This document shows, one piece after another, positions 45,612 through 57,177 of a stretch of DNA of 64,000 nt (position 1 is the stretch's first letter; each line of letters begins with the position of its first letter). The position numbers and the translations under genes were made by a program. This DNA is from Sequoia sempervirens. Lineage: Eukaryota > Streptophyta > Pinopsida > Cupressales > Cupressaceae. A model generated the notes under the pieces. That model did no database searches. It was not told the DNA's origin and saw only the letters and a program-made list of their open reading frames with translations. The stretch lies in assembly GCA_007258455.2 (NCBI GenBank), contig VDFB02252616.1, positions 117,754,128-117,818,127 of the forward strand, given 5' to 3'.

Positions 45612-46925
45612 ATGGTTGATATCATATGTCCCCTCTTTAAAACATATTTTTTGCACATGGAAAATATCCATTTACTTAGGAGATCATCCATCATTGAAAT
45701 GGTTTATGCCTGCAATTTTATTTCGGCGACAGGTGATGGACCTTGGTTTGCTTTGTCATTGCTCATCACCAAAGTCCTTCAAACCATGGGTTTCACTCCA
45801 TTGACATGCGATGAGGGTGTGGTGTGTTTTTTTGCGTCATCACTGAAATGTCTCAGGTTCCTTTCTAAGTTTCAGTGACAAGTGACAGAGATGAATGGAA
45901 GTGATATAGTGGTCGTGTGTCAACACTTTATTCCATCGCTCAATTAGCCCATCGTTGAAGACCTATCTTGCTTCAAAGTTATCATGGCAACTAGCGATAG
46001 CCTAGGTTATTTGAAGGTATTTCTGGGAGGTATTCATTTCCGAAATACTCAGGGAGGTTCAACCATCTATTGCTTCCAACGATGGGGTTTTCATTTGAGA
46101 ATATTCCCTTTGGATGAGTAATACTGCTCATCCTTGAAGATTGAAAGTAATGCAAGGAAACTTCTGTGACAATTGGCAAGTTGCAAACAATGTAGTTGAG
46201 ATTTGGATAGTTATATGGCATCTTTTTAGCACATCATCATATTTTTTTTAGTACAGAAGAAAAGGAAAGTAGTGATCCTTAATGGGATTCATTGATTAAG
46301 TTTTAAATCCAAAATGATCAATGACCAAGATTAAGCATGGAGTGATTGATTATCTATTTTCTTGAGCGAGCTAGGGTGGTCATTAAATGTTATATGCTCA
46401 AATTCTTTTATTTAATGAGAATCTACTGTAGCTCATTTCATCATCTGCAATTATCAGGGTGTTGAAATAATTGTTGTAGTACTAGAGGAATGGCATGTGA
46501 GCACTGAGTTAATCATCATAGAGGTAGTAGTGTGGTCTCCCTGGGTTAGAAAGTGTGTGTATGAGCAGCTTATCTATCAATTTCTAGTTTCCTAGGGTGG
46601 TAATGGTTCAATTTTAAAGGGAAAAGGCTTGTCAAGCCTGAGAAGAAATTGAAAAGGCAGAGTAAGGGTCCTAAGATTTGTCTAGGGAGGCACAATGCTC
46701 CCATTGAATATTTTGATAGTTCTTTAAGTGATGGAGAAGGAATGGACCCTGACTTTGGCCATTGTCCTATTTCCCTGGTGCCTTATGGTGATTTTGATGA
46801 AGAAGTGATAGTAGCTACTCCAATTTCAGTCAAAAAACTAAGCAGTTGTGTAATGCCCCGCCAAGCAACCCGAAAGGATACTAATATATCTAACATTTAT
46901 GGCACCAATTTTTTTTTAAAGTACT
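45612..46925 (+). pseudogene. unrecognised protein-like region in third gypsy element
   Basis: First piece (45612-45878): MVDIICPLFKTYFLHMENIH, then NFISATGDGPWFALSLLITK and VLQTMGFTPLTCDEGVV. After a frame-broken middle, the last piece (46600-46925) is LVKPEKKLKRQSKGPKICLG, YFDSSLSDGEGMDPDFGHCP and YGDFDEEVIVATP. The pieces look like one protein with a basic and then acidic C-terminus. Position after a gag suggests an extra ORF of the third gypsy element, but no domain was recognised. From 46849 the sequence looks like the start of another LTR, so the final residues may be spurious. Confidence 0.4.
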
Positions 46926-47595
46926 AACATACATCATAATAATCATATATCACATGAAATGAAAACTAATTATGAACTGCAAATATCAAATCCCTCGGGT
47001 TTACAAGACTACATTACTTTTCACAACAACATTATTACATCACAAGAAAGGTAAGTATACACCAGTAAACATAAGATAACATGAACATGTTCAACACATT
47101 AATCAAGGGTTACAATGTTACAATGCCACTTCCCAACATGAATGGGGAAGATACAATAATATAGAATGATACATTTGAAATGAAGGAGTTCAAAGCTGCA
47201 ATACTGGATCCAACTTTGGTACAGCTCAGGAGTCACTGCAAGGTACATTTTCGCACTTCACGATCAACGTCTGGGGACCCAATGGGGTGCATAGCACGTT
47301 CCACCCAACCACGTGGACTCGAAGGCCCACCCCCCGTGCTAAGAGATGACAAGAAGGAACCCCAACAATAAACATCATACAAAACAAAGATACAAGACTT
47401 CACAACAAGATCCACAATAACATAAGGAAATCTCAGCACAAAATATAACCAACACAAGATGTGTCCAACATAAGGAATAACCAAATAAACATCAACATAC
47501 AAATGCCAACATGTGCTTCCAGAGACCCAAGAATAACATAGAGGGAAACAAGCATACATAGTTGTTAAAGGAAGAGTGTCATCGCAAAGTTGCAT

Positions 47596-47913
47596 GGGTT
47601 ACCCTGGCGAATCTTCCTAGGTCCCGGCCCCCAACTTGGGTTACCCTGGTGACCTCTTACGAAACCCGGCCCCACATGCAATCCAATGCGGCATCGATTA
47701 TCTTTCATGAGGACAAGACAATGATTTCGCCATTCCAGGCCTTCTCAACTCATCTCAAGCCCATACAAGCACTTGAGCCATGAGTGAGGCATTCACTTAT
47801 ATCTTGTTAAAGTGTGATTATACCCAAAACCCCTAAATAAATATTATCATTTTCACTTGTTTAATAAACCTCCAATGAGTTACCCTGAGACCACTTCCGG
47901 GTCTTGGCCCCCA
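47596..47913. repeat. GGGTTACCCTGG repeat cluster, three units
   Basis: Units of about 38-42 bp start at 47596, 47638 and 47877, each running from G(G/A)GTTACCCTG to CGGCCCC or TGGCCCCC. The first two are tandem; the third is 240 bp away. Confidence 0.7.
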
Positions 47914-49440
47914 TTGAAAGCCACTCCCCTTATGAACAACGAATCTCAAAAGACACCATCAGGATAAGCCCTATGCACAACATGTAAAGCCTCATGATAA
48001 ATTGCACTAAACAAGGCAACCACCATCCTACACAAAATCTTCATAACAAAAATATTTTTAAGTGTAAGGCAAAACTCATAATCACCAAATAAATCATACA
48101 AGCAATAGTTCACAAAGAATCAAAAGTAAAGGGCCAATAATAAAGCAACATCTTTCTTTCCCTTTTCTCTGGAAGACTGATAAATCACTAAAACAAGGGT
48201 TTCCCAACAAGGTGACAACAACACTTGTTCTCAAAAACAACATCAAACTCCAAGCCAAAAACAACCTCCATTAATAAAATCCATCATAAACTCCAAAATT
48301 TCACACAAAATTCTCCTCAAGAATACGCTCAAACATTTCAAATTTTCCAATTTACCAACATGATATGTCATGCAACATCGATTCCAATAATGGAATAAAG
48401 ACATACATGATAGATCAACCTATCAACTATTAAGTAACTACAAGAGAATCAATTGTAGGAACAACCAACAACAAAATCAACCCGCTGATTCTCAACTCAA
48501 TTCAAGGTCTAATTATCAATTCCAAAATATATAGTTGTATTGATATGTTGTCGATAGAATCATTGTTCCTAGCTTAACAACAACTTTATTTTAATACCAA
48601 AATCAATAATAATGACATCACGTTAAAATTTAAAAAGATGCAAGAACTTTTCAAATCCGAATATGACAGTGATAAGGATCCAACATAGAATACCTTGCAA
48701 TTTATAAGAAGTATTCTGCCTAGTATTTTAAAATATGATGGTTCATAAAGCACAATAATTTGATAGGTGGACATCCCTTAGACATATAAAAATATGTCAT
48801 ATTTCAATTGAATTGGTTTCAGTTTTAATACTATGACCTTCATACTAAAGTTTAGATTGTTCCAAATAAATCTTTAGCTTCAAGGTTCATTTCCTACATA
48901 TCAAGACTCAAACGAAAACAAGTCCCTAAGCCACGCCCTAATATTCACTAGTTCCGAACGGGGAGAAAAGGGAAGTTCCAAAACCTGCTGAGTATATCCA
49001 AATTTCTAACTATGCCAAGAGTACAACTATAATTTAAGCTTCCTCCCGCTACGACGTTATCTCAATAAAGAGTACTTCATCATAAGAGATTTCATTTCAA
49101 TTAAATTGTCCATTCAATACCATCGTATGATAAGTAGGTATCAAATAACTATAAGGAATATCTATTCACTGTTGTGAGGACTCATTCCTATAAAGCAAAC
49201 AAGCCTTAAATGGATAGCTATTCAAATCAATACTAAACAATAAGTTTAATGGAATTCTAAGGCTTAGAGAGCTATTTCAGGACTCAATGGTGAACATAAG
49301 CATCAGACCAAAAGGGAACGATAGCCAATAATAGCTAAAACGATGGTCAAGTCATAGCAATGACCATGCAGTACTGAGCGTATGCAGGGCAGAAACTGAA
49401 TACAACATGATATTTCAAGACTCAAGACTTTAACTTAATT

Positions 49441-50085
49441 TTGCAGCTGCGTTGATTGTCAATGGAATCAGAGGGATTATTTAAACCTTTAAATTTTCAT
49501 ATTTTGTTCTGGTGCTTCAGTTACGACAGGTTGATAATGGAATCAGGGAGGTGATTTAAATCTATACTCCCTACCTCGTTCAAGTTCTGCTGCTGTGACA
49601 GGTTGTCAAGTATATTAGAAAGTGAATATTGGAATTTGGAAGTATCGCCATCTACTTACAATATTATTTTTATTATCAAGTGTTGCAGCTACGATAGATT
49701 GTCAATAAAATCAGACAGGTTATTTAAACCTTTATAGCCTTCTATATTCGAATGTTATATAAGCCCTTTAAAATTCCTAGCATGATCAAGTGCCGCAGTA
49801 GAGACAGATTAATAAAAATACCAGAAAGATTTCTAAAAACCTTTAAACTACCTATTATGTTTAAGGGTCGCGGCTGAGTCAGGTTGACATCGGATCAGAG
49901 AGATTATTTAAACCTCTACAACATTCTATTTTTCAGTACTTAAGATGTGACAGGTTGCAAACAGAAGCAAGAAGGCTATTTACACCTCTACAGACTTCTA
50001 TGTTTAAGTGTTGCTGCTGGGACAGGTTGCAAATGGTAGCAGAGACATTAATTAAAATCTATACATTCTCCAACGGATTTCAATT
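49441..50085. repeat. degenerate tandem array, about eight units of 70-105 bp
   Basis: Each unit has GCNGC-like start, GACAGGTTG, then AATGG.ATCAGAGAG, then TTATTTAAACCT. Anchors are near 49446, 49517, 49588, 49683, 49790, 49868, 49942 and 50011. Units are diverged but in order. Confidence 0.75.
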
Positions 50086-50158
50086 ACCCATACATAGGTG
50101 TGTGTTCAAAGAAAAGGTGGATACATGTGTGTGCAACACAAAATCAAGCCTCCACACC

Positions 50159-50257
50159 ATGGTTCTCACCAGATCGGCCATAAGGAAGAAGGGCGAGCTT
50201 AAGCAACGACGAGTTCCCACCCAAACCCAAAATAAGGTAAGCAAAAAGCATCAATGA
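50159..50257 (+). CDS. small first-exon-like ORF, unknown
   Basis: ATG at 50159 gives MVLTRSAIRKKGELKQRRVP and TQTQNK, exactly 26 codons, followed by AAG|GTAAGC, a good splice donor at 50236/50237; unspliced it ends at a TGA at 50255. It is very basic. It could be the first exon of a gag-like or host gene whose next exon was not found. It directly follows the degenerate tandem array and lies inside the putative intron of the antisense PYRR exon. Confidence 0.35.
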   Translation: MVLTRSAIRKKGELKQRRVPTQTQNKVSKKHQ

Positions 50258-50356
50258 AGATACAATATTTGCATGTAAACTCAATTACTTTCCATATTAT
50301 CTTTAAAAAAAATATTGCCATTAGGGAACTTTCACCCATAAAGGAAACATTGGTAG

Positions 50357-50362
50357 ACTTAC
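50357..50362 (-). other. splice donor of the PYRR exon
   Basis: GTAAGT on the minus strand directly after the codons RQRPEL, so the exon boundary survived. This argues against a processed retrocopy. Confidence 0.6.
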
Positions 50363-51622
50363 CAATTCAGGCCGTTGCCTTTCTAAAGTCCTCCCCATTC
50401 TCGCAGCTTCCTCTGGACTTTCTGCAGATTTTATTCTCTCAATACACCCCTGTGCTATAAAATCTTGTACACCTTCAAATTTCTGGGCCTAATAGTAGTG
50501 CTCGACACTTTTCCATGTAACATAATCTCCATTCTTATCAATGATTCTAATAGGGTGTGCAGAAAAGTTAGAGAAAGCCCCATATGCATCCCAAGCCTTG
50601 TAAAAGGAAATTATATTTGGTCCATCTGATGCTGAAGGTGCCATCTCAGGGGCAATTGCTTGCATGACTGGAACAATTGGCATCAAATCAGAAATAGGAT
50701 GTAGGTACCCACTTATTAGCATGTCAGGCCCTATCTGTTCAAATGAGACATCTGACAAATTTAGTGCTTGTGTCATCTCCACCATCCAAGATCACCAACT
50801 GGACCTGGTGCAGTTACTCCTCCTATAATTTTAGGGGCAACGAATGCAATCACCTTGTGGATAACAGCAGATTCAATAGCAAGGGCAGATAAAGCTCCTC
50901 CACACTCCCACAATATGCAAAGAAAACCACGGTCACAACAATACTCCATGATAGCTTTTAGTGTTAGCATATCGAATTCCATGACTTCCACCCCTTTACG
51001 AGCAAGTCTTTGCTGAAAGCTCCTGTTGGCCCCATGTTGTGTCACTACAATGGTATGATTGGCAGATACATCCCAAAGATTTGCATCTTCGGGGAGTCTC
51101 AATGTTCTTGACATAACTATTCGAGCAGGTAAATGACCCCCTTCCTGTCTTGTTGTCAAACGTGGATAGTATTTCCTCCCATAACAATGGCATCACTTCT
51201 ACTTCGTGCTTCAAATACCCTTTTACGAGATGTTTTACTGCTTATCCAAGCTGCATGACCTGTGCTAGCAGCGATCTTTCCATCCAGAGTCATGGCATAT
51301 TTGAGAACTGGAAATGGGATCTGACAAGCCTCTCTGTATAGCAATGGAGCATTCACCAATTGGCAAGCTCTCAAGGCTTCCTGAATATTTCTGTTTTGCA
51401 AATCTTCTCCAAGTACATTCACTTCTATTCTTGCATCCCTTAGAGCTTTGATTGCCTTTCCTCTGAAATGCTTCAAGGGATGTCTAAGGCCAACAACTAC
51501 TTTTGAAACTCCTGCCTATATAAGAGCATTAACAGAGGAGTCATCACCATAGCAATCACCAGGCTCCAAGTTCACATAAGCCGTGCTCCCCTTGGCGAGC
51601 TCCCTGGCCTGTTCAAGCGCCC
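50363..51622 (-). pseudogene. PYRR: PYRR-like riboflavin reductase exon, pseudogene
   Basis: Plant PYRR is the plastid reductase of riboflavin synthesis, with a non-catalytic deaminase-like part, a RibD-type reductase and a C-terminal DUF1768/COG3236 domain. Seen here in order: STAYVNLEPGDCYGDDSS (zinc-less deaminase-like), VLGEDLQ, FPVLKYAMTLDGKIAASTGH, IVMGGNTI (reductase), LPARIVMSRTLRLPEDANLW, LWECGGALSALAIES, VAPKIIGG, FEQIGPDMLISGYLHPISDL, then ISFYKAWDAYGAFSNFS and WKSVEHYY. Damage: a TAG in NALI*AG; an about 13-nt loss after NTI removing the RxDD part; a 1-nt loss at GDLG; a TAG replacing Gln after EHYY. The protein start and later exons are absent. Confidence 0.88.
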
Positions 51623-53057
51623 TTTTTCTTTTGTGGAATGGTTACAAAACTGTTTTAACTTTTTTTTGCATGCCCTCACCATGCGCCTACCTATCCTCTC
51701 CACTATGCAAGGAGGCGATGTATTTCATTGCAGATAGCGATAAAGAGAAAGAGGCAGTTTTTTTTTTTTCCCGAAAAAGATGTTTGCATGGTGAATTAAT
51801 TAGGAGGAGTCATTTTTTTTGTTTTAGTGGTGGCTCATGCAACCAATTATAATTGGTTTAAAATTAAATTCTTTCCCCCATGTAAGGAAACTGCAACCAC
51901 AAATTTAGGAGAAGACTCTCACTCGAATTTGACATGCTTTAATTTTTTTTTATTTATTTATTTTTTATCAAACGGTTAATAATTTAAATAACCATACACA
52001 TAAAATCAAATAATCTGAATCATGCAATGGTGAATCGGGGAGGGCACTACAGTTGTGCCTACTCAACTGCTGACAAGGCAAGATAGCATCTCATTTCTTC
52101 CTCTAAAATGGTGCTTGGTTTTTGGGCTTTTGTGCTCAGTCGGTTATCCTATGGCTAGTTTGAACTATTTTTTTCTAATGGTACTGATGGTGACTACCCT
52201 GGTTTTGGTGTGGACATGCAAATTTTGATGCAATGATAATGACACCTTTTGGAATGTTGGTCAGTTGTTCTTCGACTTGTTACATGGCTTCCCTTTTTTT
52301 CTTTTACTTTCTGGTGGTAAGAAATGATTAAATGTAATTGTCTAAGAAATGGATTGAATTAAGATGAAATTAATTTTGAAATGCATGTCAAATTTAATTG
52401 CATTTGAGTTGGATTCTTGTTGCTCCCTTGTATTATAAAAGGGATTTCATGGCTCATTGCAAAGGGGTTCAATTTTTTGAGTCTGGTGATAGTCTAGGTA
52501 GAAGCTAAGCTCAGGAAATAGCATACCGTAGAAAATATCAACGAATAAAATAGTAAATTGTGTTGGTTAGGGGTCATTTATGTAAGAATCTTAAATTATT
52601 TCTATAGAAGCTTCAGATATAGCAACAAATATTAGTTCTGGAATGAGTACTCTCCTATGTACCTTTTGCAAATTATAAATGAAAATATCAATGGTCTTCT
52701 CGTTTATCTCTAGTTGTCCAATTAATGTGTGGCTTTGTATTTGTTTTAACTCAAAGAGTTGATTAAATGCTTGAGGAGGGTCGTAGATTTGTAAGAAATT
52801 GCATAGGATTTGGTAAGAAGCTATGTTTCAGACATTGCAAGTTTTCATATTGCAAAGCATTATGGTAATAGTCCATCAATTTCTGAATTAAATGGCTGAT
52901 ATATTACTGGTTGTTGCATATTTGACTCCATTATCCCAATTGATGAAGCACTGGTCTATTTGTTAGATAACCTTGTAAGTACATGAGCTAGTGACACACT
53001 TGGCTATAGATTTAAAATGAGAAAAAAAATCATTAAATATCTGTCAATTAAGAAGTG
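51623..53057. other. no gene seen
   Basis: If the PYRR fragment is genomic, the part next to 51622 would be its upstream intron, but no clear acceptor was found there. Poly-T runs near 51660 and 51760. No conserved frame on either strand. Confidence 0.4.
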
Positions 53058-53849
53058 GGTATGTGCAGGATCATCATGGAAAAAATAGGCCCTTAAGTGG
53101 CAATGAAAATTGAGAAAAACCAGAGTTAGGAAACTTGACATAAAATTTGAATAATCCATCTATATTATTTCAAAAATATGTAAGAATATAATCTATAAAA
53201 ATATGAATGTAGTTTCTAAACTACTAGGTTTATTTTTTTTAAAATCAATTTGGTGAAAATTTGAAATTTCAATGCAGTAATACTTAAATTTCAGGGAAAA
53301 AATAAGAAGTGTCTATCTAACCACCCTAGCCACAATAAAATGATAATATTTTTTTATAATTTTTAGATATAATTAGAGGACTCATGTCCCGATGTGATGC
53401 ATATTTTTTTGTAATTTTTTTCCAAGTAAATAATTAATTATGATTTTTTTATTACAACTTTTAAAAAATATAAAAACTCGTATGTCTGACCACCTTAACT
53501 GGTTCAAAGCTTCATGAAATCCATTTTTTTTAATCCTATAGTATGTGAAACATAGAATGTGACACATTGTTTTGGATTCAAAAAATGTGATACCGTTTGA
53601 AAGCTATAGATGTTTTTCAATCAGCCTATCAATCAAGACTTTAGTCATGATTCAAATAGAAAATGAATAATAATTATTTATTAAATTCAAATTAAATCAT
53701 AATTTATATTGGTGGAAAGCTTAGAATTGATCACTTTTAAAAACCCTTTTTTTTCATCAATTTTGGGTAAAAAAAAAGTTGTCAGCCACATACCCTACAC
53801 ATACCCATCATATCACCACTTTTTGGCCCATCATGATCCTGCACATACC
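53058..53849. mobile_element. non-autonomous inverted-repeat element, family 2, copy A
   Basis: Terminal inverted repeat of about 22 bp, GGTATGTGCAGGATCATSATGG, at both ends. Flanking 9-mers TAAGAAGTG and TAAGTATTG agree at 7 of 9 positions, suggesting a Mutator-type 9-bp target duplication. The body matches 57178-57968 in reverse orientation. No transposase frame. Confidence 0.75.
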
Positions 53850-54168
53850 TAAGTATTGGTTTGAAGTATTCCATTATTCCTAGCAATTATATGATAATTT
53901 CCTCAAAGGTCTACCAAATCTTCAGTGAATCGTGTTTATTTGCAATTAATAGGAATTGATCTATGTATAAATGTGTTCTCAATTAGGAAAACATCACTTG
54001 AGCACAATAAGGAACACCCTCCTAGGTCCCACAGAGCCTAAAGAGTAGGAGGCAAGGTCTTAGAATCCTTTAGTTGTTTGTTGGCCATTAGCTCTAAGAA
54101 TTCTTGAGTATAAGGGTTGGCTACCCTTTATAGGATTTCAAAGCTCTACTGGAAAAAACAACAACATA
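53850..54168 (+). repeat. LTR remnant of a gypsy element, interrupted upstream
   Basis: It precedes the primer site at 54171 and has a TATA-like TATAAATG near 53957. The LTR's beginning probably lies on the other side of the inverted-repeat insertion (before 53058). Confidence 0.45.
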
Positions 54169-54170
54169 AT

Positions 54171-54188
54171 TGGTGACTCTGCTGGGGA
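54171..54188 (+). other. primer binding site of gypsy element
   Basis: TGGTGACTCTGCTGGGGA, a primer-site string common in plant gypsy elements and different from the TGGTGAACCTG group elsewhere in the window. Confidence 0.7.
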
Positions 54189-54930
54189 CAAATTTTAATC
54201 TTCAATGGCAAACTGTTGTATTTCAAAGTCAAATATTTGGTGAATTTGAACTTTGGTTCAAATGTTGAGGAGCTTTTGATCTTGGAAATTTTATGGTTGT
54301 AGCTAAGTTCAAAGAATTTGAGTGTGACTTTGTTGATGGAGAAGACCCAAAACGAGATTTACCTTTGAAGGAACTTCATATTGTTTGAAGTTTAATCCTC
54401 TATAGAAGAGGTGGCAACTCTATTTAGAGAACCTGACAAAGAATACAAAAACGTTCTAGATCTTGCAAATTTGCAATCGAAGAAGAAAGTTTAGTAGTTG
54501 CTACCAATTTCCAAGTATTCTCATAAATGTAAAAAATGATATTATTATATTTGCAAGAAAATTATGAGAAATCTTCAGGATTTAAGATGTAAATGATTCC
54601 TAGTTAGGTGAAATAGCACTAAGTGAGGGAGTATTAGTGGTGATTTTACATGCTTCTAAAGTGTAACTTTAAATTTATGTATAATAATAGAGAAGCATGT
54701 TATATTTTAAGATCCTAAGAAAAATAAGGTAGAAGATTTGCATTGTAAAAGGCTTAAGATCATGGTCGCAAAGGAAGTTTGAATTTCCTATTGTAATTGT
54801 AAAGTAGAGCTAACAAGGCTTGTAAAGGTGTGAGAGAATGCATTATCAATATGTGCATCATTGTAGGGAACCAAATATAACAATGTATAATGGGAAACCC
54901 TTGTCATATCAAGGAAATTTCAGTATCAAA
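54189..54930 (+). other. gypsy leader, no clear gene
   Basis: Between primer site and the inserted Mutator-like element. Short frames only, e.g. one from 54291 (MVVAKFKEFECDFVDGEDPK) that is not supported by any family. Confidence 0.4.
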
Positions 54931-54939
54931 AGGTATAGA
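54931..54939. repeat. 9-bp target duplication, left (AGGTATAGA)
   Basis: Identical to 55983-55991 on the other side of the inserted element. Confidence 0.85.
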
Positions 54940-55982
54940 GGGGTGATCCCACAATAGTGGTTTACAATTTTTGGCCAAATTGGACATTGAAATTATTATT
55001 TTTAACTAAATCTTCACATTCGGGAACCTATAGCGGCTAAACAATGAAGAATTTGAAGATGATGCAAACTAGAGTATCATCACATTTTTTCTGTAGATTC
55101 TAAAAATATTTTTTTCAAAAATTTTGGAATCATATTGCAATTCTTTTTCCATCTCCCACGAAAACTTGTTTTTTTTCAAAAAGCAACATTTTTGAAAAGT
55201 GATGCACATTGTATAACGCATAACTTTTTTTCCATGAAGGATAAAATTATAATTCTTTTGAATTTATATTTTTAACTCCGATATCTATTGCTTCCATTTG
55301 GTTAGAAAATTTTTTATTGAATATTTTTTCTTTAATCAAGTTTTGAAGTCAAACCAATTATAATTCAGACATAGCGTGACCGTATAATGCATAACTTTTT
55401 TTGTATATATCGAATTTTATTTTATTTTTTTGGATCAAGGACTTTAATATCTGGTGCACTCATATTTTTATTTTCTTTTTTTGATAATACGTTATTTTTC
55501 CACATGTGCAAAACAAAGACCTTCATTTTCGATGAAAAACCTATGTTTAATAAAACTAAAAAAACAAATACATAATAAAACCAAAACATATTAAAATTAT
55601 ATTCGTTGGATTGCTCGTTCCAAGGACTACCTAATTCCAGTTGGGTTTGTAAATATTCCTTCATTTTTATCCTCAATCCAAGCTCTGAAGTGCCAAAATC
55701 TATGTTTTTTTCTGTGTCTCAAGGGGGATGAGGAATAAGGGGGGTCTAAATGGAGCCCCACCAGGGTTCATTCAAACCCCCCTTCTATAAGAGGTTTTGT
55801 TTGCTTTTTTGGTGGGAAAGAATTAAAAAGGTTTTCCTGAACCCAGGTTCTAGCGAACCCCTAATGGGTTCGGTCGAACCAATAGGTTCGTACGAACCCC
55901 TAAACTTTTTTTCCATGCATTCATTTTTTGTAAGTTTTCCTTCCTCACTTCAATTGTAAACCACTATTGTGGCTTCACCCAG
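54940..55982. mobile_element. non-autonomous Mutator-like element, family 1, copy B, inside a gypsy
   Basis: Ends: GGGGTGATCCCACAATAGTGG on the left and, inverted, CTGGGTGAAGCCACAATAG on the right; both continue TGGTTTACAATT. A perfect 9-bp target duplication, AGGTATAGA, flanks it, the length expected for Mutator-like transposons. Left about 680 bp matches copy A (34983-35950) inverted. The right part has a cluster of GAACC/GGTTC palindromes (about 55838-55905). No transposase. Confidence 0.85.
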
Positions 55983-55991
55983 AGGTATAGA
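55983..55991. repeat. 9-bp target duplication, right (AGGTATAGA)
   Basis: Partner of 54931-54939. Confidence 0.85.
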
Positions 55992-56990
55992 TTTTAGTAA
56001 CATTTGTGGTTACCCAAATTCTATAACATCTAAGATCGGGGATAAGGTACCAAGATTCAATGGTGAAAAGTTTGAATCAACAAGCAAACATCTATAGGAA
56101 TTTGTTGATGTGATGGGAGATTATGAACTAGACTGTGAGGATGTTGTCATGAAATTGTTTGTTCAGTCTCTAAAAGGAGATGCAAGAGATTGGTTCTTGT
56201 ATCTACCAGCATCCTTTGTACATTCATGGGATGAGTTTAAAGTAGTGTTCATGGAGCAGTTTGGTGAAAGGATTGATCCAATCTTAATAACACAAAATTT
56301 CATGAGCATGAAGAAAGAATAGGATGAGCTAGTCCCCTCTTTTAATCTTAGGTTTTCAAAGATTATAAGAGAAATCCCTGAAAGCATAAGACCAAATGAT
56401 GCAGAATTTTTGGTCATGTAATTAGGTTCATTTGATAAAAAAAATCATCTATCTATTGAGCGATAAATAGCCTACGACACTGCATCAAGCATATCAAATT
56501 GCTATAGATATTGAGAATAACTTGAAATATTCAATGATGAAAGGATATTCAACCACCAATATTGGTCATTCTAGCACATTTCATGCAAATAGAACTAGTT
56601 GATCAATTAGTAGATATCTATGTCAAGATGATAAGGCTTATACTATTCCAATTTCTCCATTACCACAATATGAGGATTATAGTAGGCTCCAAATTAAATT
56701 TCCTCAAGATCCAAGCAAGGCTGATCAAGTGTCTTTTGTTAAAAGAGTGTATGAAATGAAAATGAATATAGAAGAATCACCTTATGATTTGTTCTCCATA
56801 TTTGTGGATGCTTTGTTAGAGGTACCCAAAAGTGTCAAACCAGAAGAGTCAATATGCATTGATTTGTTTTGTGAAATGTACCAATCTAGATTGAGTAACT
56901 TACCAAAGTAATTTCCACCTCACACTTTAATCCAATTAATTGACTATATAAAGATTGTGGAGGGAACTAAGAATGATTATACACCACATG
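55992..56990 (+). pseudogene. gypsy gag (retrotrans_gag domain), broken
   Basis: The frame 56047-56420 reads VPRFNGEKFESTSKHL, then VVMKLFVQSLKGDARDWFLY, LPASFVHSWDEFKVVFMEQF and FSKIIREIPESIRPNDAEF, which is the retrotrans_gag core (SL.G.A..W...LP..SI..W.....F...F). A TAG after SMKKE and further stops break it. Beyond a frame change, 56729-56911 reads YEMKMNIEESPYDLFSIFVD, possibly the rest of gag. No protease or RT follows before the inverted-repeat element at 57178. Confidence 0.8.
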
Positions 56991-57177
56991 TGGTTCCTTA
57001 GAGTGTTAGTGGGAGTTGTCCTGTTGAGAGTGATTAGGAAAAAATGCAAAGAAATGAAGAGAGTATATCAGAACATGAACATCCATCTTGTTGTATAGAA
57101 TGATTGTAATCAATTCACAAATGACATATCTGCAAATCATTACAACAGTGATGGAGATGAAGATACATAAGACGATG

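Larger units (their letters stand above)
46849..50158 (+). repeat. possible long LTR or leader of another gypsy element; no gene
   Basis: TGTAATGCCCCGCC at 46849 is like the start of some plant gypsy LTRs (TGTAA..CCCC) and interrupts the preceding protein-like frame. The stretch is non-coding with the GGGTTACCC repeat cluster (47596-47913) and a degenerate tandem array (49441-50085). No far end or partner LTR was found, so this is tentative. Confidence 0.3.

Noticed and set aside
47233..47595. 120-codon minus frame
   Set aside because: Falls in repeat-rich, LTR-like DNA; the translation is Tyr/Val-rich without a motif.
49441..50085. tandem array considered as centromeric satellite
   Set aside because: Only about eight short, strongly diverged units; too small and irregular for a satellite block.
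49955..50257. 100-codon open frame taken as a single gene
   Set aside because: Its first two thirds are translated tandem repeat. Only the part from the ATG at 50159 was kept, as a tentative exon.
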